DNA of 64,000 bases from an uncultured Lachnospiraceae bacterium (GCA_910578715.1 CAJTRL010000015.1:4724-68723); one strand, 5' to 3'. Positions 17,161 to 25,921 are shown, counted from the first letter of the stretch. Numbers and translations are program-made. The notes: generated by a model not told the origin, from the letters alone.

Positions 17161-18432
17161 ATGAAAAAAGAACCGTTTGTGACGAAGGAAAAAATAGAAG
17201 AAATTACGAAAACATATCCCACCCCTTTTCATATTTACGACGAAAAGGGCATCCGGGAAAACGCAAAAGCTGTGAAGGAAGCATTTGCGTGGAATCCGGG
17301 CTTTAAGGAGTATTTTGCGGTAAAAGCGACGCCCAATCCCTTTTTAATCGGTATTCTCAAAGATTACGGGTGCGGATGCGACTGCTCCTCCCTGACGGAG
17401 CTAATGCTGAGTAACGCCATTGGCATCCGCGGGGAAGACATAATGTTTTCCTCCAACGATACCCCCAGAGAAGATTATGAGTATGCGGCCAAAATCGGTG
17501 CCATCATCAACCTGGACGATATTACACACATTGATTTTCTGGAAAACATTCTCGGAAAACTGCCTGAAACGATGAGCTGTCGCTATAATCCGGGTGGTGT
17601 TTTTACGATGAGCAACGGCATCATGGATAACCCCGGAGATTCCAAATATGGTTTTACGACCGAGCAGCTGTTCGAAGGCTTCCGCATTTTAAAGGAAAAA
17701 GGCGTCAAACGCTTTGGTCTCCATGCGTTTCTCGCCAGCAATACGGTGACGAACGAATATTATCCGCAGCTGGCCGGACAGTTATTTGAACTGGCCGTGA
17801 AATTAAAAGAAGAAACGGGCGTTAGCGTTTCCTTTATTAACCTTTCGGGCGGCGTCGGCATCCCCTATACGCCGGAACAGGAGCCCAACGACATCAGAAT
17901 CATTGGCGAAGGCGTCCGCAAGGTATACGAAGAAATACTGGTTCCCGCCGGTATGGGCGATGTGGCGCTCTATACGGAGATGGGACGTTTCATGATGGGG
18001 CCTTACGGCGCGCTCGTCACACAGGCGATTCACGAAAAACATACCCATAAAGAATACATCGGCGTGGACGCCTGTGCGGTCAATCTGATGCGGCCCGCCA
18101 TGTACGGAGCTTATCACCACATCACGGTACTCGGCAAGGAAGACGCGCCTTGTGACCATAAGTATGATGTGACCGGTTCGCTCTGCGAAAACAACGACAA
18201 ATTTGCGATAGACAGGATGCTTCCTTCCATCGAAAAAGGCGATTACCTCGTCATTCACGATACGGGGGCCCACGGACATTCGATGGGATATAATTATAAC
18301 GGTAAGCTGCGTTCCGCGGAACTCTTACTGAAAGAGGACGGAAGCGTGCAGCTAATCAGAAGGGCGGAGACACCGAAGGATTATTTCGCGACGCTGGACT
18401 GCTTTGCTGTATTTGAGCGGCTGTCTGAGTAG
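17161..18432 (+). CDS. lysA: Diaminopimelate decarboxylase-family PLP enzyme
   Basis: A 423-residue fold-type III PLP enzyme that should convert meso-diaminopimelate to lysine. The PLP lysine lies in YFAVKATPNP (K59), the glycine-rich phosphate site in NLSGGVGIPY, and the second active-site block in DACAVNLMRPAMYGAYHH, where the conserved cysteine is C304 or near it. The final segment binds the substrate (GAHGHSMGYNYNG). It has the length and motif order of LysA, though related carboxy-lyases share the fold, so substrate is inferred. It lies 32 nt after ung and ends at a strong terminator. Confidence 0.88.
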   Translation: MKKEPFVTKEKIEEITKTYPTPFHIYDEKGIRENAKAVKEAFAWNPGFKEYFAVKATPNPFLIGILKDYGCGCDCSSLTELMLSNAIGIRGEDIMFSSNDTPREDYEYAAKIGAIINLDDITHIDFLENILGKLPETMSCRYNPGGVFTMSNGIMDNPGDSKYGFTTEQLFEGFRILKEKGVKRFGLHAFLASNTVTNEYYPQLAGQLFELAVKLKEETGVSVSFINLSGGVGIPYTPEQEPNDIRIIGEGVRKVYEEILVPAGMGDVALYTEMGRFMMGPYGALVTQAIHEKHTHKEYIGVDACAVNLMRPAMYGAYHHITVLGKEDAPCDHKYDVTGSLCENNDKFAIDRMLPSIEKGDYLVIHDTGAHGHSMGYNYNGKLRSAELLLKEDGSVQLIRRAETPKDYFATLDCFAVFERLSE

Positions 18433-18473
18433 GGAGTGGAAGGCGTAGCTTAGGTGTAGCTTATATGTAAGGT

Positions 18474-18504
18474 AAAAACCTCGAACTTTGGTTCTGAGGT
18501 TTTT
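18474..18504 (+). terminator. Rho-independent terminator after lysA
   Basis: AAAAACCTCGAAC (18474-18486) pairs with GTTCTGAGGTTTTT (18491-18504) with one bulge and a TTTG loop. It also marks the insertion site of the intron remnant that begins about six bases later. Confidence 0.88.
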
Positions 18505-18509
18505 CTTTC

Positions 18510-18760
18510 GTTTGCGCGTCATGGGCGCGCTCTAACGGGTGCAAGTCCCGAACACGCCCAGATAGTGGGAAGTGTATAGCCGAACAGCAAGGGTGTCTAT
18601 CGTGAGGTGGAAGCTGTAAGCAAATCTCTGGTCCGACGGACAGAAATCACATATAAGGCTAGGCTGCGAGAGATAAGTTGGTTAAAAGCAACGAAGTCTA
18701 ATAACTATCACATTTGTAGTAGCAAAGTAAATGTGACGGATATATGAGGAACAGTTCCAT
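18510..18760 (+). mobile_element. Group IIC intron remnant (domain I only, no maturase)
   Basis: From G18510 the DNA follows the ribozyme of Oceanobacillus-type group IIC introns block by block: GTTTGCGCG at the 5' end, CGGGTGCAAGTCCCGAAC, GCAAGGGTGTC, GTGGAAGCTG, GCAAATCTCTGGTC, CACATATAAGGCTAGGC, AACGAAGTC and AGTAAATG. Similarity fades near 18760. Domains II to VI, the catalytic AGC triad of domain V, and any reverse transcriptase are absent. The remnant lies directly 3' of the lysA terminator, the kind of site that group IIC introns prefer. It cannot splice. Comparison is from memory of the family sequence, not a search. Confidence 0.75.
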
Positions 18761-18802
18761 GAGCATCATTTTGCTTTTTACGAAAATCCCCAATTTCCCC
18801 CT

Positions 18803-18832
18803 TGCATTTTCCACCCTGATATGATAAATTAT
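18803..18832 (+). promoter_or_regulatory. Candidate promoter for rplS
   Basis: TTGCAT near 18803 and TAAATT 17 nt downstream. An alternative -10, TATGAT, lies a few bases earlier. Either one would give a leader of about 150 nt. Confidence 0.4.
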
Positions 18833-18902
18833 TACTGTTGCGAATAAGATGGTCCTCTGTTACAGATTGTATTAAGAACATCCAGATTATTTAAGCGGGA
18901 AG

Positions 18903-18986
18903 GTTGAAAGAATTGCATTCTTTCAACTGCAAATTTGCACCATGAAGGTACAAATTCGCGCGCTGAGAAAGGAATAGGGTTATAAT
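18903..18986 (+). ncRNA. Structured leader of rplS
   Basis: Stem 1: GTTGAAAGAAT (18903-18913) with ATTCTTTCAAC (18917-18927), 11 perfect pairs. Stem 2: GCAAATTTGCACC (18929-18941) with GGTACAAATTCGC (18947-18959), 11 of 13 pairs. A GAGAAAGG ribosome site follows. L19 autoregulatory leaders are known in Firmicutes; whether this is one cannot be told by eye. Confidence 0.5.
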
Positions 18987-19334
18987 ATGAACGAAATTAT
19001 TAAAGAAATTGAAGCGGCTCAGGTAAAGGAGAAGGTTGACGAATTCAGAGTAGGCGACACGGTTAAAGTATACGGTAAGATTAAAGAAGGCAACCGTGAG
19101 AGAATCCAGATTTTCGAGGGAACCGTACTGAAGAGACAGGGCGGAAGCAACCGGGAGACTTTTACTGTCAGAAAATTATCGAACGGTGTCGGTGTTGAGA
19201 AAACATGGCCTCTTCACTCTCCGAACGTTGAGAAAATCGAGGTTGTAAGAAGAGGTAAGGTAAGACGTGCGAAACTGAATTACCTGAGAGAGCGCATCGG
19301 TAAGAAAGCTAAAGTAAAAGAACTGGTAAAATAA
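18987..19334 (+). CDS. rplS: 50S ribosomal protein L19
   Basis: A 115-residue protein of the large subunit at the 30S-50S interface. Typical motifs: [33 protein letters not shown], the basic [21 protein letters not shown] and [14 protein letters not shown]. Length matches. It heads the conserved rplS-lepB-rbgA-rnhB block. A leader with two hairpins precedes it and a hairpin with a T run follows it, so a share of transcripts probably stop before lepB. Confidence 0.98.
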   Translation: MNEIIKEIEAAQVKEKVDEFRVGDTVKVYGKIKEGNRERIQIFEGTVLKRQGGSNRETFTVRKLSNGVGVEKTWPLHSPNVEKIEVVRRGKVRRAKLNYLRERIGKKAKVKELVK

Positions 19335-19346
19335 GAGTGAATCCGG

Positions 19347-19383
19347 ACAGTTACCTTGAAGCAATTTGAGGTAACTGTTTTTG
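19347..19383 (+). terminator. Terminator between rplS and the first signal peptidase
   Basis: ACAGTTACCT (19347-19356) pairs perfectly with AGGTAACTGT (19369-19378), followed by a run of T. It explains how rplS can be made in excess over lepB. Confidence 0.85.
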
Positions 19384-19412
19384 TACTATTGCGGAAAGGT
19401 ACGGTTATCGGG

Positions 19413-19997
19413 GTGGCAAGAAAAAAAGGGCTGCATTTTTATCAAAAAGAAAAGAAAATAAATTCTTCACTTCTCAAGGATATCTTTGAAATGATGATTG
19501 GAACTCTTGTAGCTGTTTTTCTGGCAGTGGCGCTGACCTATTTTGTCGGTATGCGGACAAGCGTTATCGGGGATTCCATGGAACCGGCGCTGAGTAACGG
19601 ACAGGAAATCCTGATAAACCGTTTTCAGTATAAACTGGCTTCTCCAAAGCGGGGAGATGTTGTCGTTTTCCTTCCGAATGGAAATCAGAATACGCATTAT
19701 TATGTGAAAAGAATTATTGCGCTGCCGGGTGAGACGATACAGATTCTGAACGGAAAGGTTTATATTGACGGGGAATTGCTGGAAGAAGACGAGAGGTTTG
19801 ATAAAATCATTGATGCGGGAATTGCGGGAAATGAGATAACGCTGGCCGGAAATGAGTATTTTGTTCTGGGAGATAACCGGAACAGCAGTGAGGACAGCCG
19901 TTCTGGTAATATCGGGCCGATAGCCAAGAATACTATTATAGGAAAAGCGTGGTTCCACTTGAAAAATGCGGAGGGTGAAATAGGATTCATCGAATGA
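19413..19997 (+). CDS. lepB: Signal peptidase I (first copy)
   Basis: A 194-residue type I signal peptidase that cuts Sec and Tat signal peptides at the outer membrane face. One transmembrane segment lies near residues 28-47, then the catalytic serine in GDSMEPAL, the catalytic lysine in YVKRIIALPGE, and the conserved GDNRNSSEDSR box. A GTG start at 19413 is chosen because GGAAAGGTACGGTTATC, a copy of the recurring pre-start motif, lies just before it; a TTG at 19356 falls inside the terminator. A second peptidase lies two genes downstream. Confidence 0.93.
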   Translation: MARKKGLHFYQKEKKINSSLLKDIFEMMIGTLVAVFLAVALTYFVGMRTSVIGDSMEPALSNGQEILINRFQYKLASPKRGDVVVFLPNGNQNTHYYVKRIIALPGETIQILNGKVYIDGELLEEDERFDKIIDAGIAGNEITLAGNEYFVLGDNRNSSEDSRSGNIGPIAKNTIIGKAWFHLKNAEGEIGFIE

Positions 19998-20012
19998 ACA
20001 GACGGAGGAAAA

Positions 20013-20867
20013 ATGAATTATCAGTGGTATCCCGGACATATGACAAAAGCAAAGCGCATGATGCAGGAAAATATCGGATTAATTGACCTGGTGATTGAAC
20101 TGGTGGACGCCAGGATTCCTTTCAGCAGCCGTAATCCTGATATTGATGACCTCGGAAAAAATAAGGCGAGACTAATCTTGCTCAATAAGGCGGATTTGGC
20201 GGACGATGCGTGTAATAAAGCGTGGGTAGAATACTTTAAAAGAAAAGGCTTTCTTGTGCTGGAAATCAATGCCAGAGAGGGAACGGGAATAAAAGGCGTC
20301 CAGGGAGCGGTACGGGAAGCCTGTCGTGAGAAAATCGAGCGGGACCGCAGAAAGGGAATTGTGAACAGGCCGGTGCGCGCGATTGTTGTAGGAATCCCGA
20401 ACGTAGGGAAATCTACCTTTATCAATTCCATAGCCGGCAAAGCGTGTGCAAAGACCGGTAATAAGCCGGGCGTTACGAAAGGAAAACAGTGGATTCGCCT
20501 AAACAGGGAGCTGGAGCTGTTAGATACGCCGGGGATTTTGTGGCCCAGGTTTGACAATCAGGAGGTAGGCCGGAATCTCGCTTTTATCGGTTCCATGAAC
20601 GATGAAATTTTGCAAAAGACGGAACTGGTAATGGACTTACTTGCATGTTTGATGGTACACTATAAAAAGGAGCTTGCAGAGCGTTATCAGATTTCGGAAG
20701 AGCCGGAGACGCCTCTTCAGGTTTATGAACATATTTGCGAGAACCGGAAATGTTATAAAAAAGGCGGAGAAATCGACTATGAGAAAGGCGCTTCGCTATT
20801 GCTCGATGATTTCAGAAGCGGAAAAATTGGAAGAATTACGTTAGAAAGACCTGACGGGATAGTATAA
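20013..20867 (+). CDS. rbgA: Ribosome biogenesis GTPase RbgA (YlqF)
   Basis: A 284-residue circularly permuted GTPase that finishes assembly of the 50S subunit. The motif order is permuted as expected: WYPGHMTKAKR at the N-terminus, G4 LNKADL near residue 52, then G1 GIPNVGKSTFIN near 127, and G3 DTPGILWP. The C-terminal helical part (ERYQISEEPETPLQVYE) is also typical. It lies 15 nt after the signal peptidase. The neighbours rplS and rnhB match the Bacillus gene order. Confidence 0.96.
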   Translation: MNYQWYPGHMTKAKRMMQENIGLIDLVIELVDARIPFSSRNPDIDDLGKNKARLILLNKADLADDACNKAWVEYFKRKGFLVLEINAREGTGIKGVQGAVREACREKIERDRRKGIVNRPVRAIVVGIPNVGKSTFINSIAGKACAKTGNKPGVTKGKQWIRLNRELELLDTPGILWPRFDNQEVGRNLAFIGSMNDEILQKTELVMDLLACLMVHYKKELAERYQISEEPETPLQVYEHICENRKCYKKGGEIDYEKGASLLLDDFRSGKIGRITLERPDGIV

Positions 20868-20889
20868 AAGGGGAATTGAGGTTAGTGAT

Positions 20890-21432
20890 GTGATGAAAAA
20901 GGTGTTACGGGAAATATTGAGTACCAGCCTGTATCTTCTGGTAGTGCTGTGTCTGGTTTATCTGGTCATTCATTTTGTCGGACAGCGGACACAGGTAAGC
21001 GGAAGCTCGATGGAGCCGCAGCTAAGGCATGAAGACAACCTGATTGTGGATAAAATTACATATCGTTTCAGAGAACCGGAGCGTTTTGACATTATTGTTT
21101 TTCCTTTTGAATATGAGGACAATACATTTTATATCAAACGAATCATCGGGCTTCCGGGCGAGACCGTTCAGATTGACAGGGACGGCAATATCTATATTGA
21201 CGGTGAAATCCTGAAAGAAGGCTATGGGAAAGAAGTCATCCAGGAGCCGGGCCGGGCATATGAGCCGATTGTGCTCGGAGAAGATGAATATTTTGTTTTG
21301 GGGGATAACCGGAACAACAGCTCCGACAGCCGGGATATATCGGTGGGAAATGTCAAAAGGGATAAGATTATCGGCCGGGCCTGGCTCAGAATATGGCCTT
21401 TTGACAGGTTCGGATTCATCAAGCACAGATAG
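20890..21432 (+). CDS. lepB: Signal peptidase I (second copy)
   Basis: A 180-residue type I signal peptidase. One N-terminal membrane segment (residues 10-28), catalytic serine in SGSSMEPQL, lysine in YIKRIIGLPGE and the GDNRNNSSDSRD box are all present. It shares the motifs of the first copy but differs in the C-terminal part, so the two probably diverged long ago and may prefer different substrates. The start is GTG 20890 or ATG 20893; GAGG at 20878 favours the first slightly. It lies 22 nt after rbgA in the same operon. Confidence 0.93.
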   Translation: MMKKVLREILSTSLYLLVVLCLVYLVIHFVGQRTQVSGSSMEPQLRHEDNLIVDKITYRFREPERFDIIVFPFEYEDNTFYIKRIIGLPGETVQIDRDGNIYIDGEILKEGYGKEVIQEPGRAYEPIVLGEDEYFVLGDNRNNSSDSRDISVGNVKRDKIIGRAWLRIWPFDRFGFIKHR

Positions 21433-21462
21433 CGGAATGAGAGAAAGCGGACGGGGGACAAT

Positions 21463-22224
21463 ATGGCGGAATCGATTCGGGAAATCAAAGAGAAATTACA
21501 GGCAGCTGACTATGAAAGGCTGCCTGATTTATTTAAGCGGTATGAAATGGATGACAGGAGCGGTGTCAGGCTGGAGCTGGAAAAGGCAAGAAAACGTCTG
21601 GCGGCTTATGAAAAAGAGCTGGCACGGATAGAGGAACTGAAAGCCTATGAAAAAGAATATGCTGTTTATGAGAGTATCTGCGGCATTGATGAAGCGGGAA
21701 GAGGGCCGCTGGCCGGTCCGGTAGTGGCGGGAGCCGTTATTTTACCAAAAAATTGTGACATTTTATATATCAATGATTCCAAGAAACTATCCGAAAAAAA
21801 AAGAGAAGAGCTTTATGACATCATTATGGACAAAGCGGTGGCGGTGGGAATCGGTTACAGCACGCCGGAGCGGATTGATGAAATCAATATTTTACAGGCG
21901 ACTTACGAGGCAATGCGGGAGGCAGTTTCCCGGTTATCCGTCCAGCCTGATTTGCTGTTAAACGACGCCGTGACGATACCGCAGATATCCATCCGGCAGA
22001 TACCGATTATCAAAGGGGATGCGAAAAGCATTTCCATCGGGGCGGCAAGCATCATGGCAAAGGTGACAAGGGACCGTCTGATGGTGCAGTATGACAGTAT
22101 CTTTCCGGAATACGGCTTTGCTTCCAATAAGGGATATGGAGCACAGGCACATATAGAAGCTCTGAAAAAATACGGGCCATGCCCGATTCACCGGAAAACA
22201 TTTATCACACATTTTGTTTCATGA
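21463..22224 (+). CDS. rnhB: Ribonuclease HII
   Basis: A 253-residue RNase HII that nicks DNA at embedded ribonucleotides and removes RNA from hybrids. The metal-binding acidic residues lie in CGIDEAGRGPLAGPVVAGAVIL (Asp and Glu near residues 70-71), in the later NDSKKLSEKKRE block and in LLNDAVTIP. The N-terminal helical extension of about 65 residues is usual in clostridial homologues. The catalytic part ends with ITHFVS. It overlaps the upstream region of the FliK-like gene by a few bases. Confidence 0.96.
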   Translation: MAESIREIKEKLQAADYERLPDLFKRYEMDDRSGVRLELEKARKRLAAYEKELARIEELKAYEKEYAVYESICGIDEAGRGPLAGPVVAGAVILPKNCDILYINDSKKLSEKKREELYDIIMDKAVAVGIGYSTPERIDEINILQATYEAMREAVSRLSVQPDLLLNDAVTIPQISIRQIPIIKGDAKSISIGAASIMAKVTRDRLMVQYDSIFPEYGFASNKGYGAQAHIEALKKYGPCPIHRKTFITHFVS

Positions 22225-22237
22225 GCGGGAGGAAACA

Positions 22238-24058
22238 TTGAATTTAGGGAATATTTTTCAGTCTAAAAATCAGGAAATCAAACAGCCGAATCTGTCCGGA
22301 ACGACAGGCGCAGTTCCGGCCGGAGACAGAAATTACCGGGCACAGGGGGAAGTCAGGAATATGGTTCCGGGGCAGACTGTCCAGGGCGAAGTGGTGGGAA
22401 GGGAAGGCAATACGGTTCAGATTGCGCTGGACGAGGAAACCGTTCTGACAGCCAAGCTGGAGCGGGATTTGAATATCGCGCTCGGTCAGAGCATGAGCTT
22501 TGAAATCAAAATGAATAACGGCTCACAGATTCTGCTTGCGCCGCTTTATGCGAATATGGCCAATCAGGCGACGATTTTAAAAGCATTGTCGGCGGCGGGA
22601 CTGGCAGCGAATACGGAGAATATCCGGATGGTATCGAATATGATGCAGGAGGGAATGTCAATTGACAGGGATTCGATAGCCTATGTCAGCAGACAGCTGA
22701 TGGATTTCCCGGACGCTGACCCGGCTTCGGTGATGCAGATGATTCGTCTGGGCCTTCCTGTTTCCGAAATCAACATCGAGCAGTTTGAAATGTATAGGAA
22801 TTATGAACACCAGATTTTACAGAGTGCAGACCAGATTATGGAAGAACTTCCCCAGGTTTATCAGGAGCTTCTTTCGGAAGGAAAAGAGGCGGAAGCGGTT
22901 CTTTTTTTCGAACAGGTTATTAAGGCTTTTGCAGGAGAGGACGCGGCCGGAGAAACGCCCGGACAGATTGGTGCGGAAGCCGGAGCCGGCGGAAACGCTG
23001 CATCTTCCGGTAATTCGACAGAGGGAAATGCCGGAGAACTTTTGGCCGGGGCAGCCGAAAAAGCGGCGGGAAACCCGGAAGTCCTGAGAATGCCGGACGG
23101 AGCGGAAATTCTTTCGAAAGCGCTGGCAGAAGCGCAAGAGGGGGAAAAAGCGGAAGGGAAAGATACTTTGCCGGATGCCGCCGGAGGGACAATTGCGGAA
23201 CAGGAAGCCGGACGGGAAACAGCGGGCCGGACGGAATTATCCGCCAAAACATGGCAGTCCCTTGCCGATATGTTAAAGAATATGGGAACCGATGCAGAGC
23301 TTGCTAAACAGATAAGCAGTGGAAATCTTTCGCCAAAGGCGGTGCTTTCGCAGATTCATCACTTGATTTCGGAAAACGCTCATCTGATACGGGAAGATTT
23401 TCAGGAGGATTTGAAAACGCTTTTTGGAAGCAGAGAATTTCGGAATCTGCTGGAAGCGGGGATGAAAAACGAGTGGCTCATAAAGCCGGAGGATGTGGCG
23501 GATAAGGAGAAGGTGGAACAGCTTTACGAAAGAATCAGGGAGCAGACGGCCAGACTGGAAGAAGCCTTCCATATGGCGGGAAAAGCGGAGAGCGCCGGGG
23601 CAAAGAGCGTCCAGAATCTGCAGAACAATGTGGACTTTATGAATCAGATGAACCACCTTTTTACTTATATACAGCTTCCGTTAAAAATGGCGGGAAATGA
23701 AGCCCACGGAGACTTATATGTTTATACGAATAAAAAGAGTCTTGCCAAAAAGGATGGCAATGTCAGCGCGCTTCTGCATCTGGATATGGAAAATCTGGGA
23801 CCTCTGGACGTTTATGTTACCATGCAGAAAAGCCTGAATAAAGTCAGCACGAATTTTACCGTAAAGGACGAGGAGGCGCTGGACCTGATTGCCGGTCATA
23901 TTCATATCCTGAATGAGCGGCTGGAAAAGCGCGGTTATTCCATGAAGGCGAATTTTCAGATAAAAGAAGACGGGCCGACGAATGTAATGAAGGAAATTCT
24001 GGAGCAGAATAAAAATATATCCGTGCTGAGCAAGACGTCTTTTGATATGCGCGCCTGA
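22238..24058 (+). CDS. FliK-like (flagellar hook-length control C-terminal domain) protein
   Basis: A protein of about 606 residues. The C-terminal 110 residues have the pattern of the FliK substrate-switch domain: LYVYTNKKSLAKKDGNVSALL, then LDMENLGPLDVYVTMQ and later ILNERLEKRGYSMKANFQI. The middle (residues 235-345) is a long Ala-, Gly- and Glu-rich linker. It corresponds in position to Bacillus ylqG, found next to rnhB and a FlhB-like gene. A TTG start at 22238 is preferred, with GGGAGG 5 nt upstream; the in-frame TTG at 22214 lies inside rnhB. Role unclear, since no other flagellar genes are in the window. Confidence 0.7.
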   Translation: MNLGNIFQSKNQEIKQPNLSGTTGAVPAGDRNYRAQGEVRNMVPGQTVQGEVVGREGNTVQIALDEETVLTAKLERDLNIALGQSMSFEIKMNNGSQILLAPLYANMANQATILKALSAAGLAANTENIRMVSNMMQEGMSIDRDSIAYVSRQLMDFPDADPASVMQMIRLGLPVSEINIEQFEMYRNYEHQILQSADQIMEELPQVYQELLSEGKEAEAVLFFEQVIKAFAGEDAAGETPGQIGAEAGAGGNAASSGNSTEGNAGELLAGAAEKAAGNPEVLRMPDGAEILSKALAEAQEGEKAEGKDTLPDAAGGTIAEQEAGRETAGRTELSAKTWQSLADMLKNMGTDAELAKQISSGNLSPKAVLSQIHHLISENAHLIREDFQEDLKTLFGSREFRNLLEAGMKNEWLIKPEDVADKEKVEQLYERIREQTARLEEAFHMAGKAESAGAKSVQNLQNNVDFMNQMNHLFTYIQLPLKMAGNEAHGDLYVYTNKKSLAKKDGNVSALLHLDMENLGPLDVYVTMQKSLNKVSTNFTVKDEEALDLIAGHIHILNERLEKRGYSMKANFQIKEDGPTNVMKEILEQNKNISVLSKTSFDMRA

Positions 24059-24164
24059 AAAACCTGATATCCGGACAGGAAGCGGACCGGATGTTATGAA
24101 AAACTGATATCAGAGGCATGAAGCGAAGTAGAGATGCCGGACGGCATAAAATGGGGGAGAACGG

Positions 24165-24458
24165 ATGCAGAAAGAAAAAGAAAATAAACTGAAACAGGCG
24201 ATTGCGCTGGAGTTCGACCCATCGGACGAGGCGCCGAGAGTCATTGCTTCCGGAAGGGGAGCGCTGGCGGAGCGCATCATTGAAAAGGCGAAAGAAGCAG
24301 ACGTCCCGGTGCATCGGGATGATAAGCTGGCAGATACCCTGTCCAGATTGGACATCGGGGAGATGATTCCGCCGGAGCTTTACGAGGTGGTAGCGGAAAT
24401 TCTCGTTTTCGTGGATTCCATGGATAAAATCAAGGCGAAGCTGGCCAAAGCACATTGA
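24165..24458 (+). CDS. FlhB C-terminal-domain-like protein (YlqH type)
   Basis: A 97-residue protein matching the cytoplasmic domain of the type III export switch proteins FlhB/YscU. The N-terminal part (AIALEFDPSDEAPRVIASGRG) corresponds to the segment just after the NPTH cleavage site of FlhB, here as IALEFDP..., and VPVHRDDKLADTLSRLDIGEMIPPELYEVVAEIL is the conserved remainder. It has no membrane domain. The pairing with a FliK-like gene, which binds FlhB in flagellar systems, is suggestive. The gene order follows Bacillus ylqG-ylqH. Confidence 0.8.
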   Translation: MQKEKENKLKQAIALEFDPSDEAPRVIASGRGALAERIIEKAKEADVPVHRDDKLADTLSRLDIGEMIPPELYEVVAEILVFVDSMDKIKAKLAKAH

Positions 24459-24464
24459 TGAAAA

Positions 24465-24902
24465 ATGTCCTGGCGGTCACATCATCTGGCTGAAAGTAAA
24501 CCAGTACATTATAAGCGGCATAACGGAAAGAAAGGAACGGGAAGCGGACTGAACAGAAGAAAAATCGGAGAGGAATGGGAAGCGCGCGCCTGCCGGTATC
24601 TTGCGGAAAAGGGCGTCAGAATCAGAGAGCGCAATTTCCGGTGCAGACAGGGCGAAATTGATATTATCGGATATGAAAAGGAGTATCTTGTGTTTTTCGA
24701 GGTAAAATACAGAAGGGATGATTCCAGGGGGTGTGCGGCGGACGCCGTCGGTTTTCAGAAGCAGAAAAAAATATGCAGAGTATCCGATTATTACCGGATG
24801 ATACACGGATGCCCGTCAGATACGCCGGTCCGTTTTGACGTCATCGCGATGGACGGCGGCGGAATCGAATGGATTCGGAACGCCTTTCCTTATAGTATGT
24901 AG
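24465..24902 (+). CDS. yraN: YraN family (UPF0102) endonuclease-like protein
   Basis: A 145-residue protein of the YraN family, which has a restriction-endonuclease-like fold. The core LNRRKIGEEWEARACRYLAEKGVRIRERNFRCRQGEIDIIGYE...LVFFEVKYRR shows the E..A..YL, GEIDI and VFVEVK blocks. The normal family start falls near the LNRRKIG segment (about residue 29); no ATG is there, so the first 28 residues may be an extension or the start may be later. The gene follows ylqH by 6 nt. Biological role in the family is still poorly defined. Confidence 0.88.
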   Translation: MSWRSHHLAESKPVHYKRHNGKKGTGSGLNRRKIGEEWEARACRYLAEKGVRIRERNFRCRQGEIDIIGYEKEYLVFFEVKYRRDDSRGCAADAVGFQKQKKICRVSDYYRMIHGCPSDTPVRFDVIAMDGGGIEWIRNAFPYSM

Positions 24903-24946
24903 CTGCGGATTGTCAGAACATTAAAAAAGTGTCGGAGGTGACTGTG

Positions 24947-25807
24947 ATGGAAAGCATCAGCAGAAAGCCGGGAAACCGGCAAATGAAACAAAACAGGTAT
25001 GGAGAGACAGAATATCTGACTTTTCCGATGCTGGAAGAAACCGGGCTTGTGCGGCATCTTTTCTCCACCCGGCTGGGCGGGATAAGCGGCGGCATTTTTT
25101 CGTCTATGAATCTCAGCTATACGCGGGGAGACGATGAGGCGGCGGTGGATGAAAATTTCCGAAGGATTGCAAAGGCGCTTGGCTGTCGGACGGAGGATAT
25201 TGTCTGTTCCGACCAGACGCATACGACGAATGTCAGAATTGTGGGGGAAAAGGACAGAGGAAAGGGCATTGTCCGCCCGAAGGATTATACGGATGTTGAT
25301 GGTCTGATTACCGACATTCCGGGAATTGTGCTCGCAACCTTCTATGCGGATTGTGTCCCGCTTTTTTTTATTGATACGAAACGAAAAGCGGTGGGCTTGT
25401 CTCATTCCGGCTGGCGGGGAACGGTCGGACGGATGGGAATGCGGACGCTGGAAGCTATGCGTCTGGCATATGGAACGCGGCCGGAAGATGTGACGGCGGC
25501 AGTCGGGCCGTCCATTTGTCAGGATTGTTACGAAGTCGGAGAAGATGTGGCGGAAGCCTTCCGGAAGGAATTTCGCGGGCCGGGACAGGAAAAGGCGGTC
25601 TTACGGGCGAAGGAAGGCGGGAAATACCAGCTCGATTTGTGGAAGGCGAACCGTATCGTGCTGGAAGAGGCCGGCGTTTTGCCTGATAAAATTCAGGTGA
25701 CGGATATCTGTACATGCTGTAACCCGGAGTATCTTTTTTCCCACCGGGCAAGTCAGGGAAAACGGGGAAATCTGGGCGCATTTTTAGGGCTTCTTCCGGC
25801 AAATTAA
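24947..25807 (+). CDS. pgeF: Peptidoglycan editing factor / multicopper-like purine nucleosidase (PgeF, YfiH)
   Basis: A 286-residue laccase-domain protein. Two histidines and one cysteine for copper or zinc are in place: DQTHTTNV (His), FYADCVPLFF (Cys) and SHSGWRGTVG (His). Homologues have been described as purine nucleoside phosphorylases/deaminases and as factors that keep L-Ser out of peptidoglycan precursors. The ATG at 24947 has GGAGGTGA 5 nt upstream; the in-frame GTG at 24929 is upstream of that site and is rejected. It ends the rplS-to-pgeF block. Confidence 0.9.
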   Translation: MESISRKPGNRQMKQNRYGETEYLTFPMLEETGLVRHLFSTRLGGISGGIFSSMNLSYTRGDDEAAVDENFRRIAKALGCRTEDIVCSDQTHTTNVRIVGEKDRGKGIVRPKDYTDVDGLITDIPGIVLATFYADCVPLFFIDTKRKAVGLSHSGWRGTVGRMGMRTLEAMRLAYGTRPEDVTAAVGPSICQDCYEVGEDVAEAFRKEFRGPGQEKAVLRAKEGGKYQLDLWKANRIVLEEAGVLPDKIQVTDICTCCNPEYLFSHRASQGKRGNLGAFLGLLPAN

Positions 25808-25921
25808 GAAAATATTAAACAAAATCCTACCAATTAATTTCTTTTTATATGTTTTAATAATCATAACCCGGAGTCAGCCAAAGCTGAAAACGGCTGGCAC
25901 GACAAAAGAGAGGGAGAGCAG

